NCBI RefSeq assembly: GCF_000342165.1
Contig: NZ_AMRV01000001.1
Span: forward strand, 534,344-598,343
From: Pacificimonas flava
Lineage (GTDB): Bacteria; Pseudomonadota; Alphaproteobacteria; Sphingomonadales; Sphingomonadaceae
Direction of reading: 5' to 3'
DNA length: 64,000 bases
A program made the translations under genes and the position numbers. The notes beneath the pieces were generated by a model that did no database searches, was not told the DNA's origin, and saw only the letters and a list, made by a program, of their open reading frames with translations. Positions within the stretch are counted from its first letter, which is position 1; each line of letters opens with the position of its first letter. Below are positions 39,928 to 47,717 of the stretch, in pieces.

Positions 39928-42237
39928 CTAAAGCAACTTGTCGAGTGTGATCGGCAGATCGCGTACCCGTTTTCCCGTCGCGTTGAAGACCGCGTTCGCG
40001 ACGGCAGCGGCGACGCCGGTAATGCCGATTTCCCCGATGCCCCGCGCTCCCATAGGGGCCCGGGGATCGGGTATATCCGTCCAAAGCACGTCGATTTCGG
40101 GAAGGTCGAGGTGGACCGGCACGTGATAGTCCGTCAGCGACGCGCTCATGATACGGCCATTACGGGGATCGAGCAAAGTCTCCTCCGTCAATGCCATGCC
40201 GAGGCCCATGATCATGCCGCCGCGAAACTGACTTGCCGCCGTCTTGGGGTTGAGAATTCGGCCGCAATCGAAGGCGCCGACAAGCCGCGTCACGCGAACT
40301 TCACCGGTCGCCTCGCTTACCCGAAGCTCGCAGAAAATCGCAGAGGTACTATGCATGGCGAATTTGAGCATCTCGAGCGGCGCGCTGCTTTCGCCCTCGA
40401 CGCTGATTTGCCTGCGCCCCGCCCGGCGAAGGATCGAGGCGAAGCTTTCCTGACGAGACGGATCGCCAACGCAGCGCAAGCCGCCTTCAGCGAATTCCAG
40501 ATCATTCGCGCGAAGACCCGCGAGCGGCGTATCGTTACCCGCCAGGCGAACGAGTTCGCCCGCCAGCTTGCTGCTTGCCGCGGTAATGGCCGCGCCCAAA
40601 GAGGCAGTCTGCGAAGACCCGCCCGCCATCGTGGCAAAGGGCAGACTCGTGTCGCCTATGCGAACGTCGACCCGCTCCAGCGGCAGGCCCAGCCGATCCG
40701 CCGCGTGCTGGCGCTGGACCGTTGCCGTGCCCATGCCCATTTCGTGGGCCGCACTCGCGACCGTCGCCCGCCCTTCGTCGTCCACCGTGATCCTTACCGA
40801 CATGCCGGGCATGCGGGCATAGGGAAAGGTGCCGGTGGCGCAGCCCAGCCCGAGGCGCCATTCGCCTTCGCGGCGTGTGGAGCGTCGTTCCCAGCGATTC
40901 CAGCCGAATTGGTCGGCACCCATCTGCCATGCCTTGGCCGGGTCGCTCTGCGAATGCGGCGCGCCGCTGACCGGATCGCGATCGGGTAGGTTTCGCAGGC
41001 GCAGCGCTACCGGATCCATGCCGATATCATGGGCAAGCTCGTCGATGGCGCTCTCGATTGCGAACGTCCCCACCGCCTCACCCGGACCGCGCATAAACGT
41101 GTTGGCCACGACATCCAGGTCGAGATGATGCTGCACGATATCAAAGCTTTCGCAGGCGTATAGCGAGCGTCCCGTCAGACCGTATTGCTCGTCGCAGACG
41201 CTGTGCAGGGGTTTTACCGAGTAGCCGTGATGCAGCAGCGCTGTCAGCTTGCCCCTCGCATCGGCCGCCAATGCAACGCGCTGCTCTGTCTCTGCCCGGC
41301 CGCCGATCAGCCGATACATGCTCGACCGGCGCAGAACGATCCGCACAGGCCGCTTCGCCAGCTTCGCAGCTGCGGCGGCGAGGATCTGATGATCCCACAG
41401 CGCCTTGCCGCCAAATCCGCCGCCGACGAACGGCGAACTGACGTGAACCTGATCGTCCTTCAGGCCGAAGACCTTCGCCAGCGATCCGGCCGTCCCGTTC
41501 AACATCTGCGTTGCGTCATGGACGATGAGCCGGCCGTCCTTCCACAGGACCGTCGCGGCATGGGGTTCGATCGGATTGTGGTTGTACCAGGGTGTCCGAT
41601 AGACGGCATCCGTGCGGTGCGCCGCCGCTGTGAGCGCGGCCTCCGCATTCCCCTTCAGAAGGCGGTTCTTCTCGATCAGGATCGAGTCCGGCGTGCGCGC
41701 ATCCGCCTTCGCCTCCTCGAACCGGGTCCGCGCCCGCTCGGTTTCGTAGCGCACCTGCACGAGCGTAGCGGCATGATCCGCCTCCTCCTGCGATTCCGCC
41801 AGGATCAGCGCGACGGTCTGACCGTTCCAGCGAATTTCGGGGTCCTGCATGATCGGCAGGATATTGTTGCCCGCCGCCTTCATGCTGGTCATCCCGATCG
41901 GCGGCGGCACGGCAAGTTTCGGGGCGTTGCGATGCGTCATCACCAGCGCCACGCCCGGCGCGGCCTCCGCAGCGCCTGTGTCAAGTTCGGCAATGCGGCC
42001 CCTCGCAATCGTCGCGTGAACCAGCGCCGTATAAAGAAGGCCGTCCATGGGCACTTCTGCGGCAAAGCGGGCTCCGCCTCGCACCTTGTCCGGTCCGTCG
42101 ATCCGCGGCTGCTGCGTGCCAAGGCTGACCCGGCGCTGGATGAGCGGATCAGGCGTACCACCCGGCAGCCATCCGGCAGGCACTTGTCCCAGGACGCGGC
42201 GCACGCCGCCTACGATCGCATTCTGCAACTTGCTCAT
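39928..42237 (-). CDS. Molybdenum hydroxylase, molybdopterin-binding large subunit (aldehyde oxidase / xanthine dehydrogenase family)
   Basis: A 769-aa catalytic subunit similar to PaoC. Family elements: SPFVGGGFGGKALWDHQ near 272, the FMRGPGEAVGTFAIES Moco-binding stretch, GMGTATVQRQHAADRLG, and the catalytic Glu in GARGIGEIGITG near residue 738. The third gene of the operon, coupled to the FAD subunit by ATGA. There is no signal peptide. The true substrate (aldehyde or N-heterocycle) cannot be read from sequence. Confidence 0.9.
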   Translation of the reverse strand: MSKLQNAIVGGVRRVLGQVPAGWLPGGTPDPLIQRRVSLGTQQPRIDGPDKVRGGARFAAEVPMDGLLYTALVHATIARGRIAELDTGAAEAAPGVALVMTHRNAPKLAVPPPIGMTSMKAAGNNILPIMQDPEIRWNGQTVALILAESQEEADHAATLVQVRYETERARTRFEEAKADARTPDSILIEKNRLLKGNAEAALTAAAHRTDAVYRTPWYNHNPIEPHAATVLWKDGRLIVHDATQMLNGTAGSLAKVFGLKDDQVHVSSPFVGGGFGGKALWDHQILAAAAAKLAKRPVRIVLRRSSMYRLIGGRAETEQRVALAADARGKLTALLHHGYSVKPLHSVCDEQYGLTGRSLYACESFDIVQHHLDLDVVANTFMRGPGEAVGTFAIESAIDELAHDIGMDPVALRLRNLPDRDPVSGAPHSQSDPAKAWQMGADQFGWNRWERRSTRREGEWRLGLGCATGTFPYARMPGMSVRITVDDEGRATVASAAHEMGMGTATVQRQHAADRLGLPLERVDVRIGDTSLPFATMAGGSSQTASLGAAITAASSKLAGELVRLAGNDTPLAGLRANDLEFAEGGLRCVGDPSRQESFASILRRAGRRQISVEGESSAPLEMLKFAMHSTSAIFCELRVSEATGEVRVTRLVGAFDCGRILNPKTAASQFRGGMIMGLGMALTEETLLDPRNGRIMSASLTDYHVPVHLDLPEIDVLWTDIPDPRAPMGARGIGEIGITGVAAAVANAVFNATGKRVRDLPITLDKLL

Positions 42238-43220
42238 GCGGCATCGCCCGCAAGTTCGCCGAGAACGGCGGCTATAGTGCTGCGCGCCAGGGGGATTTTG
42301 AACGCGTTGCCGCCGAGCGCCCGCGCGTCCGCCAGTTCCGCATCTGCCGCGTTGCGGAATGCTTCCTGGCTGGGCGCACGTCCCGCCAAGGCCGCCTCTG
42401 CCTTGGCAGCGCGCCAGGGCCTCGGCGCCACACCGCCCAGCGCGAGGCGAATATCCGCAATCACCCCGTTTTCGACGCGCATCGCGGCCGCGACCGATAC
42501 CAGCGCAAAGGCATAGCTCGAACGGTCACGCACCTTTCGGTAGGTCGAGTTCACGGCGGCGCGACAAGACGGAATCTGGATGCCGGTCACCAGCTCGCCT
42601 GTTCGCAGCTCCGTTTCGAAATGCGGCGTGTTCCCCGGCAATCGGTAAAATTCAGAGAGCGGAAGCCTGCGCTTTTCATTGCCGTCATCCAAGTGAACGA
42701 CGGTATCGAGAGCCATCAGCGCGACGCACATGTCCGAAGGGTGTGTGGCCGCGCACTGTTCGGACGCGCCGAGAATGGCGTGGTAGCGGGTAAACCCACC
42801 GATCGCATCGCAGCCGGCCCCCGAAACCCGCTTGTTACAGCGTGCGCCTGGCACGTCATAGAAGTAGGCGCAGCGGGTGCGCTGGAGCAGGTTCCCGCCG
42901 ACCGTCGCCATGTTGCGGATCTGTGCGGAGGCGCCGGACAAAAGGGCGCGAGAAAGCATTGGATAGCGCGCGCCAATGCGCGGATCGGCTGCGAGTGCGG
43001 TATTGCGAACGGCCGCTCCCACCCACAAGCCGCCATCCTCCGTCTCATCGATACTGGCCGGCAGCCTGGACACGTCGACCAGCGCGTCCGCCTGTTCGAC
43101 ATTCTGGCGAAGCAGATCGACGAGGTTCGTGCCGCCGCCGAGAAATCGTTCGGAGCTGTCCGGCGCGGCCGCCAGCGCCTCCGTCGTGCTTGTTGCCACG
43201 CGATAGGAAAAAGGCGTCAT
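42234..43220 (-). CDS. Molybdenum hydroxylase, FAD-binding medium subunit
   Basis: A 328-aa protein with the FAD fold stretch RFLGGGTNLVDLLRQNVE and GASAQIRNMATVGGNLLQR. It has a cysteine cluster (RCAYFYDVPGARCNKRVSG followed by AGCDA) like the extra 4Fe-4S site in PaoB, so the electron path may include one more cluster than in classical xanthine dehydrogenase. ATGA overlaps join it to both neighbours. Confidence 0.9.
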   Translation of the reverse strand: MTPFSYRVATSTTEALAAAPDSSERFLGGGTNLVDLLRQNVEQADALVDVSRLPASIDETEDGGLWVGAAVRNTALAADPRIGARYPMLSRALLSGASAQIRNMATVGGNLLQRTRCAYFYDVPGARCNKRVSGAGCDAIGGFTRYHAILGASEQCAATHPSDMCVALMALDTVVHLDDGNEKRRLPLSEFYRLPGNTPHFETELRTGELVTGIQIPSCRAAVNSTYRKVRDRSSYAFALVSVAAAMRVENGVIADIRLALGGVAPRPWRAAKAEAALAGRAPSQEAFRNAADAELADARALGGNAFKIPLARSTIAAVLGELAGDAA

Positions 43221-43729
43221 TCCCCGGCTCCTGCATCCGCGAATTGCAAGATGGCGGCGACGATGCCGTTATGCGCTCCGCAGCGGCACAGATTGCCGCT
43301 CATGCGTTCCCGAATTTCCTCATGCGAAAATCGCGCCTGTCCGCCGGCAAGGTCCGCGGTCACATGGCTTGGATCGCCCCGCCGGAACTCTTCGAGCATA
43401 CCGAGCGCGGAGCAAATCTGTCCTGGGGTGCAGTAGCCGCATTGAAAACCGTCATGATCGATGAAAGCCTGCTGCAACGGATGAAGCTCACCCTCCGCTG
43501 CCGCCACTCCCTCGATCGTCCGCACCTCCCGACCGGCGGCCTGAACCGCAAGGGTCAGGCATGAGAGGACCCGTTCGCCGTCGAGAAGAACCGTGCATGC
43601 CCCACAAGCGCCCTGATTACAGCCGAGCTTGCTGCCGGTGAGGCCGCTTCTCTCTCGCAGCATATCGAGCAGCGACACTCGCACATCGTCGGGAACCGGG
43701 TAATCGGTTCCATTGACCGTAATCCTCAT
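43217..43729 (-). CDS. Molybdenum hydroxylase, 2Fe-2S small subunit
   Basis: A 170-aa protein with the ferredoxin-type cluster CNQGACGACTVLLDG...C in the first half and the second cluster GYCTPGQ...LCRCGAHNG in the second half. No twin-arginine signal is present, unlike periplasmic PaoA, so the complex is probably cytoplasmic. GGGAGAG precedes the ATG. First gene of the three-gene operon, under the palindromic operator at 43788-43804. Confidence 0.93.
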   Translation of the reverse strand: MRITVNGTDYPVPDDVRVSLLDMLRERSGLTGSKLGCNQGACGACTVLLDGERVLSCLTLAVQAAGREVRTIEGVAAAEGELHPLQQAFIDHDGFQCGYCTPGQICSALGMLEEFRRGDPSHVTADLAGGQARFSHEEIRERMSGNLCRCGAHNGIVAAILQFADAGAGE

Positions 43730-43781
43730 CGCCGTCTCTCCCGACAGGCCGGCACAGAGACATAGCGCCGGCGGTCACAGC

Positions 43782-43810
43782 GATATTAATACGAATTTCG
43801 TATTGTTCAA
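43782..43810 (-). promoter_or_regulatory. Promoter of the molybdenum hydroxylase operon with embedded MarR-type operator
   Basis: On the minus strand TTGAAC (43805-43810) and AATATC (43782-43787) are 17 bp apart. The whole spacer is a perfect palindrome, AATACGAAATTCGTATT (43788-43804, 8-bp arms around one central base). The -35 element overlaps the stop codon of the upstream marR-type gene. A dimeric repressor sitting there would block RNA polymerase, so the MarR protein encoded just above is the natural candidate. Confidence 0.7.
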
Positions 43811-44241
43811 GATTCGGAATCTGCGATCTTCTCCGTCAATCGGATCATTTCCGCTCGCTCCGAAGGTTCCAGCAACCGCAACATGGCGAGGCAGGCGTTG
43901 CGATATCCCGCCTTTTGCTCCTCCGCGACATACCTTCCCTTCTCGGTGATGGTGAGGGCAACGGCACGCCGATTGCCTTCGGGCCGCCGACGTTCGATCA
44001 TCGCCTTGCGCACCAGCCTGTCGACGGCCGAGGACATGGTGGTGGTCGCGACGTTCAGATACCGTGCGACATCCCCCAGCCCACACCCGGCATTCGCCTG
44101 AACGAACAGCAGCGTTTGCGCATCCAGCGCATTCAAGGCGTTGTCCGCTGCTGCCGCCGCCTCGGCGACCTTGAAACGGCGGGCGAAGCGTTCGAACGCG
44201 CTGGTTAGCTCTTCAATCTGCTGCTGTGTTGGTTCGTCCAT
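43807..44241 (-). CDS. MarR family transcriptional regulator
   Basis: A 144-aa winged-helix regulator: dimerisation helices at both ends, recognition helix region in ARYLNVATTTMSSAVDRLV and the wing in IERRRPEGNRRAVALTITEKG. The start MDEPTQQQIEEL is chosen although the frame runs far upstream. It sits directly before the molybdenum hydroxylase operon on the same strand, and a perfect 17-bp palindrome lies 3 bp past its stop in that operon's promoter, so it probably represses the operon until an aromatic or aldehyde ligand is present. Confidence 0.85.
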   Translation of the reverse strand: MDEPTQQQIEELTSAFERFARRFKVAEAAAAADNALNALDAQTLLFVQANAGCGLGDVARYLNVATTTMSSAVDRLVRKAMIERRRPEGNRRAVALTITEKGRYVAEEQKAGYRNACLAMLRLLEPSERAEMIRLTEKIADSES

Positions 44242-44296
44242 GCGGCCGAACAAAGCACGTCTGCGGTCAAAGCTCCAGCATCCGCCCCATCCGCCG

Positions 44297-44938
44297 TCAC
44301 CAGCGAATGAGCGGCGGTACGGCGAACCGGCCGATAACGGCAAGCAGCAGAAGGGGAGCAAGGTGCCAGACGCCGAGGTGAGCAATGCTGTCGAACGGGC
44401 ACGCCAATCCGTAAGCAAAGCTGCCGACCGCGCCCGCGGCAGCGCCGGTCCACTGTCCTGCGGATCGCAGCGACACCGGTGCGCCGCGCCGCAACCAGAA
44501 CACCAGGGCCGCGAAGGTCAACGATCCAGCGCAGGCGGACACCAGGAAACAGTCGATGCCGTGTGGGTCGCTGCCGACCCGGCCCAGCATGGCCGTCGGC
44601 CCGTAAACCGCAAGAAGGCTTGCCGGAAGAACGAACAACATCCCGGCGGCCCAGGCCACACCGATATTCCCGCCCCCGACGCGCGGATTGGCCATCCGCA
44701 CCACGGTCAGCGTTGCCGCTATGCCGAACAGGCCGATCATACCATTGGTGATGAAAAAGAATGCCGACATCGACCCTGCGAACAGGTCGCTGCGAAAGCC
44801 CATGAACATTGCCACGAGCACCATCGTTGCAGCCGCCGCCGATGCGACGATTGCCATGCCGCGCGCGGGTTGCACCGGACGCACGGGAACCAGATTTTCG
44901 GCAAGGTCATCGATCAGAGAGTTCGCCTCTCGCTTCAT
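44297..44938 (-). CDS. nrsF: Membrane anti-sigma factor NrsF (DUF1109)
   Basis: A 213-aa protein with a short cytoplasmic N-terminus (MKREANSLIDDLAENLVPV) and six predicted membrane segments, the layout of DUF1109/NrsF proteins that hold an ECF sigma factor at the membrane. It begins immediately after the TAG of the sigma factor (no gap), so they form one unit. In Caulobacter the homologous pair controls bufferin genes, which matches the neighbours here. Confidence 0.85.
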   Translation of the reverse strand: MKREANSLIDDLAENLVPVRPVQPARGMAIVASAAAATMVLVAMFMGFRSDLFAGSMSAFFFITNGMIGLFGIAATLTVVRMANPRVGGGNIGVAWAAGMLFVLPASLLAVYGPTAMLGRVGSDPHGIDCFLVSACAGSLTFAALVFWLRRGAPVSLRSAGQWTGAAAGAVGSFAYGLACPFDSIAHLGVWHLAPLLLLAVIGRFAVPPLIRW

Positions 44939-45496
44939 CTATTCAGCCTTCTCTACGAGCGCGGACAATTTTCTGAGGCCACGGTGGATATTCACTTTCA
45001 CGAGACTTTGACTTTGTCCCGTTCGGCGTGAGGCCTCGGCAACGGACAGGCCGGAAATTCTGACGAGTTCGATGGCCTCCGCCTGTTTTTCCGGCAGATG
45101 AACGAACAGACGTTCCAGACTCATGCGCGCAAGAATGACGTCCTCCGAGCTATCGCCAGGCGCGTCATGGTCTCCCAGCTCCTCCTATCCGGCGCGGTAG
45201 GTTTTGCGCAAGAGATCGACCCAGCGGTAGCGGGCGATTGCCGCGAGCCAGGGGAGGAACGGCCTGCCGGTATCCCAGCTGGCACGCTTCGCATGCACGG
45301 CCAAAAGCACATCCTGCACCAGATCGTCGACCTGGGAGGGGGCGATGCGGCCGCGAAAATAGCGCTCCAGCCAATGCTGCACTTCGACCAGAAGGGTGCG
45401 GTAGGCCGCCTTGTCGCCCTTTCGGGCCGCGAGCATCAGTCGCGCCAGCGTCGCTTCGTCCGCGATCATGCCCGTTTCCCCACACGCTTCCGCCAT
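44939..45496 (-). pseudogene. sigF: ECF sigma factor (SigF-like) interrupted by an in-frame amber codon
   Basis: The sigma-2 part reads MAEACGETG to DLLRKTYRAG and stops at TAG (45185-45187). In the same frame the reading goes on EELGDHDAPGDSSEDVILAR and then MSLERLFVHLPEKQAEAIEL through a sigma-4 helix-turn-helix (GLSVAEASRRTGQSQSLVKV) to the stop at 44939. One base change would restore a 185-aa ECF sigma factor. The break is at the linker between sigma-2 and sigma-4. An ATG exists before the sigma-4 part (45124), so two separate pieces could be made, but it lacks a good ribosome binding site. A true nonsense mutation, a sequencing error or a split sigma are the options. Confidence 0.8.
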
Positions 45497-45508
45497 TGCT
45501 CCAGCACG

Positions 45509-45991
45509 TCAATTTCCGCCGCGCCGGCGCAGTACGGCGTCGACGGAAATGACGCCCGATCCTCGACTGATCAGGATCGCGGCGAGCGCAACCCACAGGA
45601 TGTGCGTGGACCACCAAGCCTCCGGATAGACGAACACCTGTATGACGAGCGTCATGCAAAGTAACGCGAAGGCCGACAGACGTGTCGCCAGGCCAATGAC
45701 CAGGAGCAGCGGAAACGCATGCTCCGCATAAGTCGCGAGACGCGCCGCCAGGTCCGGCGGCACCGGAACGCCAGCATATTCATATTCGAAGAGGAAATAT
45801 GTGCTGTCGCTTATCGAAAGAGCGCTGCCCTCGACGACTTTGGTACGGCCGGATCTCCAGAATATGCCCGCCAGTGCAATGCGCACGAGAAGAAGAGCCA
45901 ATCCCTCGGGCAAAGGCGATGCCAGCACCTCTTTGAGCCGGTCGCTGGCATCGATCGCCTTTTTCCTGAGAACGGGAACCATTCGTGTCAT
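45509..45991 (-). CDS. DoxX family membrane protein of the bufferin cluster
   Basis: A 160-aa protein with four predicted membrane segments and the DoxX-type core (LLLVRIALAGIFWRSGRTK, TYAEHAFPLLLVIGLATRL). DoxX-like proteins are regular partners in bufferin operons; their exact work there is not settled. It lies 12 bp after bufA1 and 12 bp before the sigma factor gene, in one transcription unit. Confidence 0.85.
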   Translation of the reverse strand: MTRMVPVLRKKAIDASDRLKEVLASPLPEGLALLLVRIALAGIFWRSGRTKVVEGSALSISDSTYFLFEYEYAGVPVPPDLAARLATYAEHAFPLLLVIGLATRLSAFALLCMTLVIQVFVYPEAWWSTHILWVALAAILISRGSGVISVDAVLRRRGGN

Positions 45992-46003
45992 GACGAGGAT
46001 CGC

Positions 46004-46288
46004 CTACCGCTTGATCGGCGTCAGCGAACCCTTGCCCTTCGGTGTCGATATTTCCTCGCAGCTTCCCTTCTTCACGAGCGTCCAGGCATTGCCCTGATAG
46101 TCCGTGGTCGACGTGCCAGCGCAGCTGGTCCCTGGCCCGGCCGAACAGTCATTCTCACCGGCCTTGGCGACGCCGTAGCATTTCTCCATTTCCGGACGCT
46201 TCTGGGCGGATGCCGGGTCTGCGACCACCCCGGCCGTCATGGCGGCAAAGGCAAGGCCAGCAGCGCCGGCGATCAGGGACGTATTCAT
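46004..46288 (-). CDS. bufA1: Bufferin-type precursor peptide BufA1 (DUF2282)
   Basis: A 94-aa exported peptide. The signal peptide ([20 protein letters not shown]) ends after about ASA at residue 28. The mature part carries the DUF2282 pattern [13 protein letters not shown]...SCAGTS...KKGSCEEI with four cysteines at 37, 48, 56 and 77. In the studied family the MNIO enzyme converts Cys residues to thiooxazoles so that the peptide binds copper in the periplasm. GGAG precedes the ATG and a sigma-F-type promoter lies 63 bp upstream. Confidence 0.88.
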   Translation of the reverse strand: MNTSLIAGAAGLAFAAMTAGVVADPASAQKRPEMEKCYGVAKAGENDCSAGPGTSCAGTSTTDYQGNAWTLVKKGSCEEISTPKGKGSLTPIKR

Positions 46289-46351
46289 ATCGAAATCTCC
46301 TCATGAAAGGCTTTTGACCGGCCCGCCATTTCCGACGGAACCATTCCGCAA

Positions 46352-46377
46352 TTCGTCGCCAGTCATGAGAAGGTTAC
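46352..46377 (-). promoter_or_regulatory. SigF-type promoter of bufA1-doxX-sigF-nrsF
   Basis: On the minus strand GTAACC (46372-46377) is followed after exactly 16 bases by CGAA (46352-46355). I recall this pattern, GTAACC-N16-CGAA, from the Caulobacter sigma-F regulon. The start codon of bufA1 is 63 bp further on. Because the sigma gene lies in this unit, the loop would be autoregulatory. Confidence 0.8.
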
Positions 46378-46401
46378 ACCGCTGAATTCCTTTCGCTGCC
46401 T

Positions 46402-46427
46402 GTAACCGATCGCGCATCGGCAACGAA
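46402..46427 (+). promoter_or_regulatory. SigF-type promoter of bufA2-bufB-bufC
   Basis: GTAACC (46402-46407), 16 bases, then CGAA (46424-46427), 50 bp before the bufA2 start. It is the mirror partner of the promoter at 46352-46377; the two GTAACC elements are 24 bp apart, back to back. Confidence 0.8.
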
Positions 46428-46477
46428 CAGCAGGGCCGTGTGCACCTTCGCATGCGATTGCCAAAGGATTTGATGAG

Positions 46478-46771
46478 ATGACGAGCATTCGTACCAGAAA
46501 GAGCGTTACAACCGCAGCCGCGGCTGCCAGTTTCGCGTTAAGCGCTCTTGCCGCTTCCGCCGCCGAACCCCCCGCCGGCAGTCGCGGCGCCGCGCTTGCG
46601 GCAGCCGATACTGTCCACTGCTATGGCATCAACAGTTGCAAGGGCACGGCAGATTGCGCGACCGCAAATCATGAATGCCGCGGCCAGAACGAATGTGCGG
46701 GCCACGGATTCAAGGCCCTCGCGGCCGGCGAATGCCTCGATAGCGAGGGCACGATCGGCGATCTCGGCTAA
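46478..46771 (+). CDS. bufA2: Bufferin-type precursor peptide BufA2
   Basis: A 97-aa exported peptide. The Ala-rich signal segment runs to about residue 29 (SALAASAA). The mature part holds six cysteines at 48, 54, 60, 67, 73 and 86 with near-regular spacing (CYGINSC, DCATANHEC, GQNECAGHGF), the BufA2 pattern. Periplasmic copper binding after MNIO modification is inferred from the family. AAAGGA lies 12 nt before the ATG, with a nearer GAG. It is followed 110 bp later by the MNIO gene. Confidence 0.85.
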   Translation: MTSIRTRKSVTTAAAAASFALSALAASAAEPPAGSRGAALAAADTVHCYGINSCKGTADCATANHECRGQNECAGHGFKALAAGECLDSEGTIGDLG

Positions 46772-46881
46772 GCGCGTTCCGGGCTTGGTCAAAAGCTCGG
46801 CCGCGCATTCGCGGTCCGGCAGGGCGTCCCCATTTCCCTTCCCCGCCGGACCGCATTCCTGTCATATCGGAGGCCAGCGTC

Positions 46882-47717
46882 ATTTCCGTCATCGCAAACT
46901 CCGCGTTCACCGGGTTCGGTCTGGGCCTGCGGCGAGCGCATTACAGCGACTTCCTGCAAAGCCATGTTCCGGTCGACTTCGTGGAGGTTATCTCGGAAAA
47001 CTACATGGTTGCGGGCGGTCGGCCGCTTCAGATTCTTAGCCGTGTACGCCGGGACCATCCCGTCGCCCTTCACGGTGTTTCCATGTCCGTCGGTTCGGCC
47101 ACCGGCCTGGACAACGCCTATCTGGCGCGACTGAAGCAGCTGGCCCACCGCATCGATCCGCTGTGGATTTCCGATCACCTGTGTTGGACGCGAACGCAGG
47201 CCCACACGAGTCACGACCTGCTCCCGCTGCCGCTCACGCGGGAAGCCCTCGATACAGTGTGTCGCAACATCGAACGCGCGCAGGAGGCGCTTGGACGGAC
47301 AATGCTGTTCGAAAACCCCTCCAGCTACATGTCGTTTCCCGAAGACGAGCTGCCCGAATGGGAATTCCTGGCGGAAATGACGCGCCGCACGGGCTGCGAT
47401 CTTCTTCTCGACATCAACAATATTTTCGTCAGCGCACAGAATCACGGGTTCATGCGCAGGACTATCTGTATGGATTGCCGCTCTCTCGCGTTCGGCAAAT
47501 CCACCTGGCCGGCCATACGCCGGGCGAAATGCTGATCGATACGCACGACCGAGAAATATGCGAGGGCGTTTGGTCGCTCTATGCGCAGGTGACGGAGAAG
47601 ATCGGTCCTGTCGCGACGATGATCGAACGCGATGACGATATTCCCCCATTGGCAGATCTGCTTGTCGAACTGGATCGCGCGCGGGCGATTGCGGCCAGAG
47701 GAGTCACCGCGGGATGA
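46882..47717 (+). pseudogene. bufB: MNIO (DUF692) bufferin-modifying enzyme BufB, start codon lost and frameshifted
   Basis: The first frame shows [48 protein letters not shown] and [14 protein letters not shown], the iron-binding DUF692 motifs. After NHGF (47451) the match moves to another frame: [25 protein letters not shown] and [10 protein letters not shown], ending at 47717. Adding one G after 47451 (GGGTTCGATGCG) would restore the family reading NHGFDAQDYL. No ATG, GTG or TTG lies in frame before the first motif back to the end of bufA2; instead ATT at 46882 sits 8 nt after a perfect GGAGG, as if ATG had changed to ATT. Unrepaired, the product would end at 47535 and lose the HLAGH and THD metal ligands. 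Confidence 0.8.

Noticed and set aside
45125..45172. 15-codon ORF after the amber codon, with GGAGGAG before it and ATGA overlap to the sigma-4 frame
   Set aside because: The same bases encode conserved linker sequence in the sigma-factor frame (EELGDHDAP), so the ribosome-site look is most likely just the two GAG codons.
45185..45187. Amber codon as programmed read-through
   Set aside because: TAG is used as an ordinary stop for other genes here (for example trpC and the sigma gene's own end), and no suppressor context is visible; mutation or error is simpler, though not excluded.
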